Positions 1 through 5,575 of a stretch of 8,616 bases of DNA are shown here, piece by piece. Source of the DNA: Bacteroidota bacterium (GTDB taxonomy: Bacteria; Bacteroidota; Bacteroidia; Flavobacteriales; Weeksellaceae). Position 1 is the stretch's first letter. Each line of letters opens with the position of its first letter. The stretch is from contig JAEWHB010000113.1 in the NCBI GenBank assembly GCA_023388015.1, forward strand, positions 1 to 8,616, written 5' to 3'. The notes below the pieces were generated by a model. It ran no database searches and was not told the DNA's origin. It saw only the letters and a list, made by a program, of their open reading frames with translations. Both the position numbers and the translations under genes were made by a program.

Positions 1-91
1 TGCTAACCTTCATGATATAGGAGAAAGCGCTGTGAAGATGAGGCTTAACAGGGCTAAAGCCAATTTAATTAAAATTTATAATACCTTGTAA
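1..91 (+). CDS. ECF-type RNA polymerase sigma factor, C-terminal end only
   Basis: Reading from base 2 gives 29 codons and a TAA stop at 89-91; the gene begins before the window. The visible residues include DIGESAVKMRLNRAKANL, which matches the recognition helix and following basic helix of sigma-70 region 4.2 (the usual form is G-x-S-x-x-x-V-K-x-R-L-x-R-A-K/R). This part contacts the -35-like element of target promoters. The short tail after the helix, with no extra domain, fits an ECF (group 4) sigma factor, but the group cannot be assigned from so little sequence. The stop lies 4 bases before the next ATG, so it is almost certainly co-transcribed with the 62-residue protein and the MscS-like channel downstream. 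A LuxR-type helix-turn-helix ending is the main alternative and is less likely given the V-K-x-R-L-x-R-A-K signature. Confidence 0.82.
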   Translation, partial: ANLHDIGESAVKMRLNRAKANLIKIYNTL

Positions 92-95
92 CACT

Positions 96-284
96 ATGCA
101 AAATCCGTTTAAAAATATCATTGAAAGTCAACAAGTTCCGGAAATACTCCGCGAACGCGTTATGGCAGACATAAGGATAATTAAACTATCATTAGACCTT
201 GCAGATTTGGTTTCTATTAAATATCCATCCTCCATAATAGACTTGCTAAGTGCGACCGAAAAAAACAAGAAACGAAAAAAATAA
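96..284 (+). CDS. Small hypothetical protein between a sigma factor and an MscS-like channel
   Basis: This 62-residue protein belongs to no family I can name with confidence. It starts with ATG 4 bases after the sigma factor stop and ends 16 bases before the channel gene, so it is the middle gene of an apparent operon, which is the main support for it being real. It looks mostly helical: an N-terminal helix (about 3-11), then a longer amphipathic segment (about 15-40) containing ILRERVMADIRIIKLSLDLA, a short SIKYPSS turn, and a very basic end (KNKKRKK). It has no signal peptide, no transmembrane helix, and no Cys or His, so it is not a zinc-binding anti-sigma domain of the RsrA/ChrR type. By position it could be a regulator of the sigma factor, comparable in placement to crfX near sigX in Pseudomonas, but no sequence similarity is claimed. 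Confidence 0.75.
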   Translation: MQNPFKNIIESQQVPEILRERVMADIRIIKLSLDLADLVSIKYPSSIIDLLSATEKNKKRKK

Positions 285-300
285 GTAACAACTAATAACT

Positions 301-1125
301 ATGGAACTTCCTTTAGACTTGATTGAAAATTTTTATGCTAATTTCTTAAATGCATTACCCGATATTTTGAAAGGTGTCGCTTTTATCATCATTGCATTTT
401 TGGTTTATAAAATCACAATGTGGATTGTGAGAAGGTTACTGAGTGTCTCAAGAATCGAAAAGTTAAACACAGTCATCAATGAAAATGAAATATTAGGTGC
501 CAACATCAAAATTAATATCACCAATGTGATTCTAGGCTTTGTGAAATTTGTACTCGTTCTGATAATTTTAATTGTAGGATCTGAATTCCTCAATTTGAAT
601 ATTGTCTCGGTACAAATTGGCAAGTTACTCGAATACCTACCCAAATTTTTAATCGGTGTTTTAATTTTTGTATTTGGAATCTACCTTGCATCACAAGCAA
701 AAAAATTAATTCATGGCCTTATTAAATCCGTGGATTCGGGTGGCGCAAAAGTTATAAGCTCTATAGCCTTTTACCTTATTTTTATTTTTGTTTCCATTAC
801 TGCCCTGAATCAAATTGGAGTGAATACTGAGATTATTTCTCACAACCTGACCTACATCATCGGGGCTGCTTTGGTCGCCATCACACTGGCAATAGGGCTC
901 GGTTCACGGGATATAGTTTACAGATTAATTTTAGGATTTTACACCAAAAAGAATCTTGAAATTGGAATGAAAGTTCAAATTGGAGACGAAATAGGCTATA
1001 TAGAATCAATTGATAATATATGCCTTGTTTTGAGAACCGAAAAACAGAAAATTGTTTACCCAATTAAAAAAATCACAAATAATGAAGTGAAAATAATTAT
1101 TGAAACTTCAGAAAGAATTACCTAA
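301..1125 (+). CDS. MscS-like mechanosensitive channel, short CmpX-type
   Basis: A 274-residue inner-membrane protein predicted to open in response to membrane tension and release small solutes. Five hydrophobic segments are visible at about 20-45, 76-99, 113-134, 151-172 and 182-203. The first and third look like the conserved TM helix repeat (PF05552), for example LLEYLPKFLIGVLIFVFG at 109-126. The fifth is the pore-lining helix typical of MscS, rich in Gly and Ala and ending in AIGLGSRDIVYR (197-208). It is followed by the small beta domain at about 222-260 (GDEIGYIESIDNI then a Pro-containing VYPIKK). The protein stops right after this domain, so the C-terminal alpha/beta part of the E. 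coli MscS cytoplasmic cage is absent. Length and build resemble Pseudomonas CmpX, also encoded next to an ECF sigma factor. It is the last gene of the cluster, and a strong terminator follows. Confidence 0.88.
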   Translation: MELPLDLIENFYANFLNALPDILKGVAFIIIAFLVYKITMWIVRRLLSVSRIEKLNTVINENEILGANIKINITNVILGFVKFVLVLIILIVGSEFLNLNIVSVQIGKLLEYLPKFLIGVLIFVFGIYLASQAKKLIHGLIKSVDSGGAKVISSIAFYLIFIFVSITALNQIGVNTEIISHNLTYIIGAALVAITLAIGLGSRDIVYRLILGFYTKKNLEIGMKVQIGDEIGYIESIDNICLVLRTEKQKIVYPIKKITNNEVKIIIETSERIT

Positions 1126-1182
1126 CCTAATCAAACCTAACCAACTTAACCAATGAAATGGTTTAACATAATCCCTAACCAA
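1121..1182 (+). repeat. Imperfect interspersed CYTAACC repeats after the channel gene
   Basis: Four copies of C(C/T)TAACC lie at 1121-1127, 1136-1142, 1145-1151 and 1174-1180, most followed by AA. The first overlaps the channel stop codon. The spacing is uneven (9 to 29 bases between starts), so this is not a clean tandem array or a CRISPR. It may be a low-complexity 3' untranslated region or a slipped duplication. No function can be assigned. Confidence 0.45.
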
Positions 1183-1207
1183 TACAAAACTGTTAAACCC
1201 TAAAATG

Positions 1208-1239
1208 CTGCCGGACTTACTTCCGGCAGTTTTTTTTTT
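1208..1239 (+). terminator. Strong intrinsic terminator of the sigma-channel cluster
   Basis: CTGCCGGA (1208-1215) pairs perfectly with TCCGGCAG (1222-1229) around a 6-base loop, and ten T residues follow directly (1230-1239). The GC-rich 8-base-pair stem plus U-tract is a textbook rho-independent terminator. It separates the cluster ending at 1125 from the NlpC/P60 gene, which has its own promoter downstream. Confidence 0.93.
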
Positions 1240-1246
1240 AAAAGAA

Positions 1247-1264
1247 TGTTAAGAAATTTTAACA
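1247..1264. promoter_or_regulatory. Inverted repeat TGTTAA-N6-TTAACA, possible operator
   Basis: A perfect 6-base inverted repeat with a 6-base spacer (GAAATT) sits about 40 bases upstream of the -33-like element of the NlpC/P60 promoter. The symmetry and position would suit a dimeric regulator. AT-rich intergenic DNA produces such repeats by chance, so this is only a candidate site. Another GTTAA follows at 1268-1272. Confidence 0.25.
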
Positions 1265-1303
1265 ATCGTTAATCTTTTCCTAAAGTTTAGGTTTTCAACC
1301 CTA

Positions 1304-1329
1304 TTGACTCACTTTTCCAATTAGATTTG
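1304..1329 (+). promoter_or_regulatory. Promoter of the NlpC/P60 lipoprotein gene
   Basis: TAGATTTG at 1322-1329 is an exact match to the Bacteroidota -7 box TAnnTTTG, and a TTG lies upstream at 1304-1306. The 15-base spacer is a little shorter than the usual 17-23, so the -33 assignment is weaker than the -7. Transcription would start near 1336, leaving a leader of about 43 bases before the ATG at 1379. Confidence 0.5.
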
Positions 1330-1378
1330 CGTTGGTAAAAGAGTAAATCAGTAGTTAAAATTTAGATTGGAAGTAAAG

Positions 1379-2014
1379 ATGAAGGGAGTAAATATTCTAA
1401 TAATTTTATGTTTTTCAGTTTTAGTAACTTCTTGTGGATCAATGATCTCCACTACTCAATCCAAATCAAGTTACGTGCCTCTTGAAAGATCTTACTACAC
1501 CCAAAGCTCCATAATTAACAAAAAACTTTTTGCAGAAAATAAATCCGATGAAGTTAAATCTGTTAAGGTTCAACCAGAAAAATCTGCGTTGGAAGAACTT
1601 AACCAGATTCATACCATGGCGCTTAACTCATTCGTTACACAAGTTTTATCAGAAGCCGAAACTTATTTAGGAACACCCTACAGATATGGAGGAACTTCCC
1701 GAAAAGGGATCGACTGTTCTGCCTTTGTACAAAGCGTTTTTCAGATGTTTAACCAAGAATTACCTCGTGTTTCTGCAGCTCAGGCAAAAGAGGGACAAGT
1801 AGTTTCAAAAGAAGAACTACGCGCCGGTGATCTAGTTTTCTTTGCTACCAACGGCGGCTCACGCGTTTCTCATGTTGGAATCGTTCACAATGTCTCTGAC
1901 GAAGGCGATGTAGAATTCATTCATGCTTCTACTTCTCAAGGTGTTACCGTTACACCACTCAGCCAGGCTTATTGGACAAAACGTTATTTGTACGCCAAAA
2001 GAATTATCGATTAA
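1379..2014 (+). CDS. Lipoprotein with C-terminal NlpC/P60 peptidoglycan endopeptidase domain
   Basis: A 211-residue wall hydrolase of the NlpC/Spr (MepS-like) type, expected to cut peptide stems or cross-links in peptidoglycan from a lipid-anchored position. Residues 1-18 are a lipoprotein signal peptide with lipobox VTSC; Cys19 would carry the lipid. A linker of low complexity runs to about 85. The NlpC/P60 domain (about 90-210) shows YLGTPYRYGG, catalytic Cys113 in GIDCSAFVQ, His165 in SHVGIVHN and a third polar residue His182 in FIHAST, plus the AGDLVFF strand. I chose the ATG at 1379: the reading frame stays open to a TTG at 1367, but that adds only MEVK ahead of a perfect signal peptide. 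GGAAG just upstream is a weak ribosome site. Its 3' end overlaps that of meaB by 11 bases. The exact bond cleaved cannot be told from sequence. Confidence 0.93.
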   Translation: MKGVNILIILCFSVLVTSCGSMISTTQSKSSYVPLERSYYTQSSIINKKLFAENKSDEVKSVKVQPEKSALEELNQIHTMALNSFVTQVLSEAETYLGTPYRYGGTSRKGIDCSAFVQSVFQMFNQELPRVSAAQAKEGQVVSKEELRAGDLVFFATNGGSRVSHVGIVHNVSDEGDVEFIHASTSQGVTVTPLSQAYWTKRYLYAKRIID

Positions 2015-2978
2015 TTCCAAATTTTTCCTGAACCCATTTTTCAGCAACCCTATAAGGATTGTTTTCAGTACTCGTTTGAATTGAACCCACATCTTTATTG
2101 TACAAATCCATTGCATTTCGCGTGACTTGTTCCTTTATGTATTCCTTAATTCTCAGTTTATGCTGGTCATTTCGTTTCTTTTGCAAGAAACCTTCGGACT
2201 CCATTAATTGGTAATAATCAGTAATCAAATTCCAGACTTCTTCGAGACCTTTTCCGGAAAGCCCTGAGCCCATAAGGACTTTTCGTTTCCAGCCCGATTC
2301 TTTCTGAGGAAGAAATTGCAAAGACCTTGCCAACGTAACTTTCACTTCTTTCGCCTTTTCCAATCCGAAATCATCGACTTTATTGATGAAAATCAAATCT
2401 GACATTTCCATGATACCTCGTTTAATGCCTTGCAAATCATCTCCTGCACCCGGAATCTGAAGAAACAAAAAGAAATCGGTCATATCGTTTACCAAAGTTT
2501 CGGACTGCCCTACTCCCACGGTTTCGATCAGTACCACATCAAATCCGGCTGCTTCACATAACAACATCGCTTCATAAGTTCTTGAAGCAATTCCACCCAA
2601 ATAGCCACCGGTGGCAGAAGGTCTGATGTAAGCATTCGGATGACGAGCCAGATCTTCCATACGGGTTTTATCGCCAAGAATGCTACCGCCCGACAAGGAA
2701 CTACTAGGATCAATCGCCAAAACCGCCACTTTCAAACCTTTTTCTGTCAGCAAATTTCCGATTCCTTCAATAAAAGTGCTTTTGCCGACTCCGGGAACAC
2801 CCGTAATCGCAATTCGCTTCGCACGACCTGTATGTGGCATCAATTGTTGAATCAGTAAATGTGCCTGTTTCTGATGTTCGGGCAACGAACTTTCGGCAAA
2901 CGTGATGCTTCTGCTCAACATAACACGGTCTCCGCTCAAAATTCCTATTGCAAGTTCTGCTGTGGTATTTGTTTTCAT
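2004..2978 (-). CDS. meaB: Methylmalonyl-CoA mutase-associated GTPase MeaB (ArgK family)
   Basis: A 324-residue cytoplasmic G3E-family GTPase that guards adenosylcobalamin-dependent methylmalonyl-CoA mutase: it gates cofactor loading and protects the enzyme from inactivation. The sequence shows the Walker A loop GVPGVGKST (60-68), IDPSSSLSGG (89-98) with the following GDKTRM, the switch region ETVGVGQSE (152-160), and the base-specificity motif NKVD (199-202). The C-terminal helices are present and the length is normal. I prefer the ATG at 2978 over a TTG three codons upstream (2987). A -7-like box ends 6 bases before this ATG, which hints at a leaderless or near-leaderless mRNA. The mutase subunits are not beside it, so MeaB stands alone here. 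It is transcribed towards the NlpC/P60 gene with no terminator between them, and divergently from the LD-carboxypeptidase operon. Confidence 0.96.
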   Translation of the reverse strand: MKTNTTAELAIGILSGDRVMLSRSITFAESSLPEHQKQAHLLIQQLMPHTGRAKRIAITGVPGVGKSTFIEGIGNLLTEKGLKVAVLAIDPSSSLSGGSILGDKTRMEDLARHPNAYIRPSATGGYLGGIASRTYEAMLLCEAAGFDVVLIETVGVGQSETLVNDMTDFFLFLQIPGAGDDLQGIKRGIMEMSDLIFINKVDDFGLEKAKEVKVTLARSLQFLPQKESGWKRKVLMGSGLSGKGLEEVWNLITDYYQLMESEGFLQKKRNDQHKLRIKEYIKEQVTRNAMDLYNKDVGSIQTSTENNPYRVAEKWVQEKFGINR

Positions 2979-2984
2979 TTCAAA

Positions 2985-2992
2985 CAAATGTA
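2985..2992 (-). promoter_or_regulatory. -7-like box TACATTTG for meaB
   Basis: On the minus strand TACATTTG matches TAnnTTTG exactly. Counting about 7 bases downstream puts the start of transcription at or next to the A of the meaB ATG (2978), so the message would be leaderless. No TTG is found at 17-23 bases upstream, which weakens the call. Confidence 0.35.
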
Positions 2993-3001
2993 AGAATTTG
3001 G

Positions 3002-3029
3002 TTGTAGAATAAGATGGCTGTTAAATTTG
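3002..3029 (+). promoter_or_regulatory. Promoter of the LD-carboxypeptidase-upp-yraN operon
   Basis: TTG at 3002-3004 and TAAATTTG at 3022-3029 are separated by 17 bases, the best full match in the window to the Flavobacterium promoter TTG-N17-23-TAnnTTTG. Transcription would begin near 3036. That is downstream of the ATG at 3014, so the promoter argues for the TTG start at 3059 for the first gene. Confidence 0.5.
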
Positions 3030-3058
3030 CTTTTTATACTTTTATTCAAAATTTCAGC

Positions 3059-3982
3059 TTGAAACCCGCATTTTTAAAACCAAACGACAAAATCGCCATC
3101 ATTGCACCTTCAGGGCGCGTGTTTAAACAAGAACTCAAAGAAAACATTGACTTCCTGACTTCCTTGGAATTAGTTCCTGTTTTGGGCGAAAATTTATTTG
3201 CGGATTTTTACAACGGATACCATTATGCCGGAACAATTCAGCAGCGATTACAAGATTTTCAGTTCGCATTGGACAATGAAGAAATCAAGGCGATTTGGTG
3301 TGCCCGTGGCGGATATGGAGCTGTACAGCTCATTGATCAACTTAATTGGGATAAATTTTTAATTAACCCAAAATGGATCATTGGTTATTCCGATATTACC
3401 GCCTTTCACAATCATCTAAATAATTGGGAAATTCCAACTTTACACGCCATAACCGTCAAAAAATTAAATTTAACTTATACGGACGAAAGCTTTGAAACTT
3501 TCCAAAAAGCGATTTTTGGCGAAAAACTATATTATGAAATTCCGGGAAATACCTTTAATAAGACCGGTAATGCACAAGGCAAACTAGTTGGAGGAAACTT
3601 ATCAATAATTTATAGCTTGAATGGCAGTTTATCTGCATTAAACGGAGATAATCTGATTCTTTTTATGGAAGACTGGAACGAAAACTGGTACCACCTTGAC
3701 CGAATGCTGATGAATCTGAAACGTTCAGGATTATTGGGGAAAATCAAAGGTTTAATCGTGGGAAGTTTCACCCGAATGGACATTCAAGAAGAAAACCCTG
3801 AATTTCTGGCGGAATATGATTCTATGAGTTACCAAATTATTCATCAGTACATGGAAAATTACAACATTCCGGTTGGTTTTGGTTTTCCAGCCGGCCACAC
3901 TGGCGACAACCGAGCGCTCATCTTGGGGACTGAAGTAGAATTCACAGTTTCGGAGAATTATGTAAATTTAAATTTTATTTAA
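3059..3982 (+). CDS. ldcA: LD-carboxypeptidase, peptidase family S66 (LdcA/MccF-like)
   Basis: A serine peptidase that removes the terminal D-Ala from L,D-linked murein tetrapeptides during peptidoglycan recycling; related MccF proteins cleave microcin C, so the exact substrate is inferred. From the TTG start it has 307 residues. The N-terminal domain carries AIIAPSGR and CARGGYGAVQLI; the S66 triad is visible as Ser111 in GYSDITAF, Glu204 in FMEDWNENW and His280 in FPAGHTGDN. No signal peptide is seen, in line with a cytoplasmic recycling enzyme. The start is uncertain: an in-frame ATG at 3014 would add 15 residues (322 in total; triad 126, 219, 295). However, a good promoter overlaps that region, and family members usually start a few residues before the P-x-F/Y-L-K-x-x-D motif, as they do from 3059. 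It leads an operon with upp (4-base gap) and yraN. Confidence 0.92.
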   Translation: MKPAFLKPNDKIAIIAPSGRVFKQELKENIDFLTSLELVPVLGENLFADFYNGYHYAGTIQQRLQDFQFALDNEEIKAIWCARGGYGAVQLIDQLNWDKFLINPKWIIGYSDITAFHNHLNNWEIPTLHAITVKKLNLTYTDESFETFQKAIFGEKLYYEIPGNTFNKTGNAQGKLVGGNLSIIYSLNGSLSALNGDNLILFMEDWNENWYHLDRMLMNLKRSGLLGKIKGLIVGSFTRMDIQEENPEFLAEYDSMSYQIIHQYMENYNIPVGFGFPAGHTGDNRALILGTEVEFTVSENYVNLNFI

Positions 3983-3986
3983 AAAC

Positions 3987-4616
3987 ATGAAAAATGTACA
4001 TATAATGGATCATCCGTTGATTCGATCCAAAATGACACAAATCAGAAGAAAGGAAACACCCACCAAAATGTTCAAAGAACTGGTCAGTGAAATCGCTTCG
4101 CTGATGTGTTATGAAATTACGCACGACCTGGAAACAGAAGAATTCGAAATCGAAACACCAGTTTCTAAAACCACCGGATACCGTATAAAAGGTGAAGATC
4201 TGGTTTTGGTTCCGATTCTCCGCGCCGGACTTGGGATGGTGGAAGGTATTCAAAATCTGATTCCAAATGCCAAAACCGGACATATTGGGATTTATCGCGA
4301 TCACGAAACCCTTCAGCCGGTGGAATACCTTTGTAAACTGCCGCCACACATGGAGAGCCGGGAGATAATTGTTCTCGACCCAATGCTGGCAACGGGAGGT
4401 TCGGCAGTAAAATCAATAGAAATTCTGAAAACCTACAATGTGAAATCAATCCGCCTAGCCTGTCTGGTAGGTTGTCCCGAAGGCGTTGAATTTGTTCATA
4501 AACACTATCCGGAAATCCCGATCTATCTCGCGGCGATGGATGAAAGGTTAAATGAAAACGGTTACATAGTTCCGGGACTTGGAGACGCGGGCGACCGTTT
4601 ATTTGGAACGCAGTGA
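3987..4616 (+). CDS. upp: Uracil phosphoribosyltransferase
   Basis: A 209-residue cytoplasmic salvage enzyme that makes UMP and pyrophosphate from uracil and PRPP. The length is typical. Diagnostic parts are the N-terminal HPLIRSKMTQIRRKETP region (9-25), VPILRAGLGMVEG (75-87), the PRPP-binding loop VLDPMLATGGSA (129-140) and the C-terminal uracil-binding segment YIVPGLGDAGDRLFGT (193-208). All active-site motifs are intact. The ATG at 3987 lies 4 bases after the LD-carboxypeptidase stop, and yraN starts one base after the upp stop, so upp is the middle gene of a compact operon with no promoter box of its own seen. A second in-frame ATG at residue 7 (MDHP) cannot be excluded as a start. Confidence 0.97.
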   Translation: MKNVHIMDHPLIRSKMTQIRRKETPTKMFKELVSEIASLMCYEITHDLETEEFEIETPVSKTTGYRIKGEDLVLVPILRAGLGMVEGIQNLIPNAKTGHIGIYRDHETLQPVEYLCKLPPHMESREIIVLDPMLATGGSAVKSIEILKTYNVKSIRLACLVGCPEGVEFVHKHYPEIPIYLAAMDERLNENGYIVPGLGDAGDRLFGTQ

Positions 4617-4617
4617 T

Positions 4618-4986
4618 ATGGCGCAACACAATGAATTTGGAAAAGAAGCAGAATTCAGAGCAGCTAAGTTTCTGGAAAAAAAGAATTATGAAATTCTGAA
4701 AAGAAACTGGCGCTTTTTGAAAGCAGAAATCGATATTATCGCCAAAGACCTGACTACCAATCAGATTGTAATTGTAGAAGTAAAAGCCCGAAAGGCCAAT
4801 CCTTTGGTAGAGCCGGAATTAGCCGTAACCAAAGCAAAACGCAAACTATTGGTTCAGGCAGCCGACCATTTTATAATTTCAAATGAAATCAATCTTGAAA
4901 CCAGATTTGACATAATTGGCATTTATAAATCAGATTCAGCTTGGATAATTAATCATATCGAAAATGCATTTTTATGTTTTCAATGA
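4618..4986 (+). CDS. yraN: YraN family (UPF0102) endonuclease-like protein
   Basis: A 122-residue protein with the PD-(D/E)xK nuclease-like fold known for the YraN/UPF0102 family, whose cellular role is poorly defined. Visible family marks are the start MAQHNEFGKEAE, the helix ending in KNYEILKRNWR, AEIDIIAKD (36-44, acidic residues Glu37 and Asp39) and VIVEVKARK (51-59, the ExK of the nuclease motif, Glu54 and Lys56). The later helix around TKAKRKLL and the RFDIIGI strand complete the domain. The frame is open upstream to an ATG at 4579, but that would overlap upp by 38 bases and precede the conserved N-terminus. The ATG at 4618, one base after the upp TGA, is the natural start and suggests translational coupling. 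No clear terminator follows. Confidence 0.93.
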   Translation: MAQHNEFGKEAEFRAAKFLEKKNYEILKRNWRFLKAEIDIIAKDLTTNQIVIVEVKARKANPLVEPELAVTKAKRKLLVQAADHFIISNEINLETRFDIIGIYKSDSAWIINHIENAFLCFQ

Positions 4987-5063
4987 TGATTTCACCTGAG
5001 AATTCAGAGATATAGGAAAATTCAAAAATAAATTCTAATTTAGATAAATCAAATAAACACGAT

Positions 5064-5492
5064 ATGAAAAATGTACTAACTGCTTGTGTTGTCTTTTTGT
5101 TTGGCGTAATGGCCTATGCACAATCCCCTGTGGGAACCTGGAAAACAATTGACGACAAAACCGGAAAAGAGAAATCACATGTAAAGATTTATGAAACCAC
5201 ATCGGGAAAACTTCAAGGTGACGTGGTGAAAATCCTTACACCTGGAAATGAAGAAGCCACTTGCACCGAATGCGAAGGCGACCGAAAAAACAAAAAAATC
5301 AACGGTATGACCATCCTTTGGGGATTGGAAAAAGACGGAAGTGAATGGTCTGGCGGACATATTCTGGATCCCAACAGTGGAAAACAATACAAATGCCTGA
5401 TCCGATTAAAAGACAAAAACACACTGGAAGTACGCGGTTATCTGGGAATTTCATTGCTCGGAAGAACCCAAACTTGGACCAGAGTGGATTAA
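5064..5492 (+). CDS. Secreted DUF2147 family protein
   Basis: A 142-residue exported protein of unknown function (DUF2147). Residues 1-19 form a signal peptide with cleavage after AYA, giving a mature protein starting QSPVGTW. Typical family marks follow: VGTWKTIDDKTGKEKSHV (23-40), a GKLQGDVVKIL strand, a CTEC pair (Cys67, Cys70), GMTILWGLEKDGSEWSGG (81-98), ILDPNSGKQYKC (100-111) and the C-terminal LLGRTQTWTRV. The domain fills the whole mature chain and is likely a small beta barrel in the periplasm. The two close cysteines plus Cys111 could form a disulfide or bind metal; this is inference. It lies 77 bases after yraN without a clear promoter or terminator between them, so read-through from the operon is possible. 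It has its own terminator downstream. Confidence 0.93.
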   Translation: MKNVLTACVVFLFGVMAYAQSPVGTWKTIDDKTGKEKSHVKIYETTSGKLQGDVVKILTPGNEEATCTECEGDRKNKKINGMTILWGLEKDGSEWSGGHILDPNSGKQYKCLIRLKDKNTLEVRGYLGISLLGRTQTWTRVD

Positions 5493-5516
5493 TCTGAATT
5501 ATTTAACTATAATTCT

Positions 5517-5551
5517 AAATCTCTTTCAGGGAAACTTGGAAGAGATTTTTT
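5517..5551 (+). terminator. Intrinsic terminator after the DUF2147 gene
   Basis: AAATCTCTT (5517-5525) pairs perfectly with AAGAGATTT (5540-5548) and a run of T residues reaches 5551. The 14-base loop is long and can form a small inner TTTC/GAAA pairing. The T-run overlaps the first base of a -7 promoter box for the next gene. Confidence 0.7.
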
Positions 5552-5558
5552 AATTTTG
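5551..5558 (+). promoter_or_regulatory. -7 box TAATTTTG before the 306-residue lipoprotein gene
   Basis: An exact TAnnTTTG match sits 17 bases upstream of the ATG at 5576, so transcription would start near 5565 with a leader of about 11 bases. The nearest TTG (5536-5538) is only 12 bases upstream and lies in the terminator stem region, so a -33 element is not convincing. Confidence 0.4.
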
Positions 5559-5575
5559 AACAATAAATCATTCTG

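Noticed and set aside
1121..1182. CRISPR-like array
   Set aside because: The repeats are only 7 bases long and unevenly spaced, with no spacers of constant length and no cas genes nearby.
1367..1378. TTG start for the NlpC/P60 lipoprotein
   Set aside because: It adds only four residues ahead of a complete signal peptide that starts at the ATG at 1379.
3975..4349. 124-codon minus-strand ORF
   Set aside because: Antisense to upp with no recognisable motif.
4579..4617. Upstream extension of YraN to an earlier ATG
   Set aside because: It would overlap upp by 38 bases and adds residues before the conserved MAQHNEFGKEAE start; the ATG at 4618 follows the upp stop by one base.
4165..4629. 154-codon minus-strand ORF
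   Set aside because: It lies within upp, whose protein is fully recognisable, and its translation resembles no family; it is a shadow of upp codon usage.
4987..5063. Promoter or terminator between yraN and the DUF2147 gene
   Set aside because: No exact TAnnTTTG box and no hairpin with a T-run could be found in this 77-base AT-rich gap.
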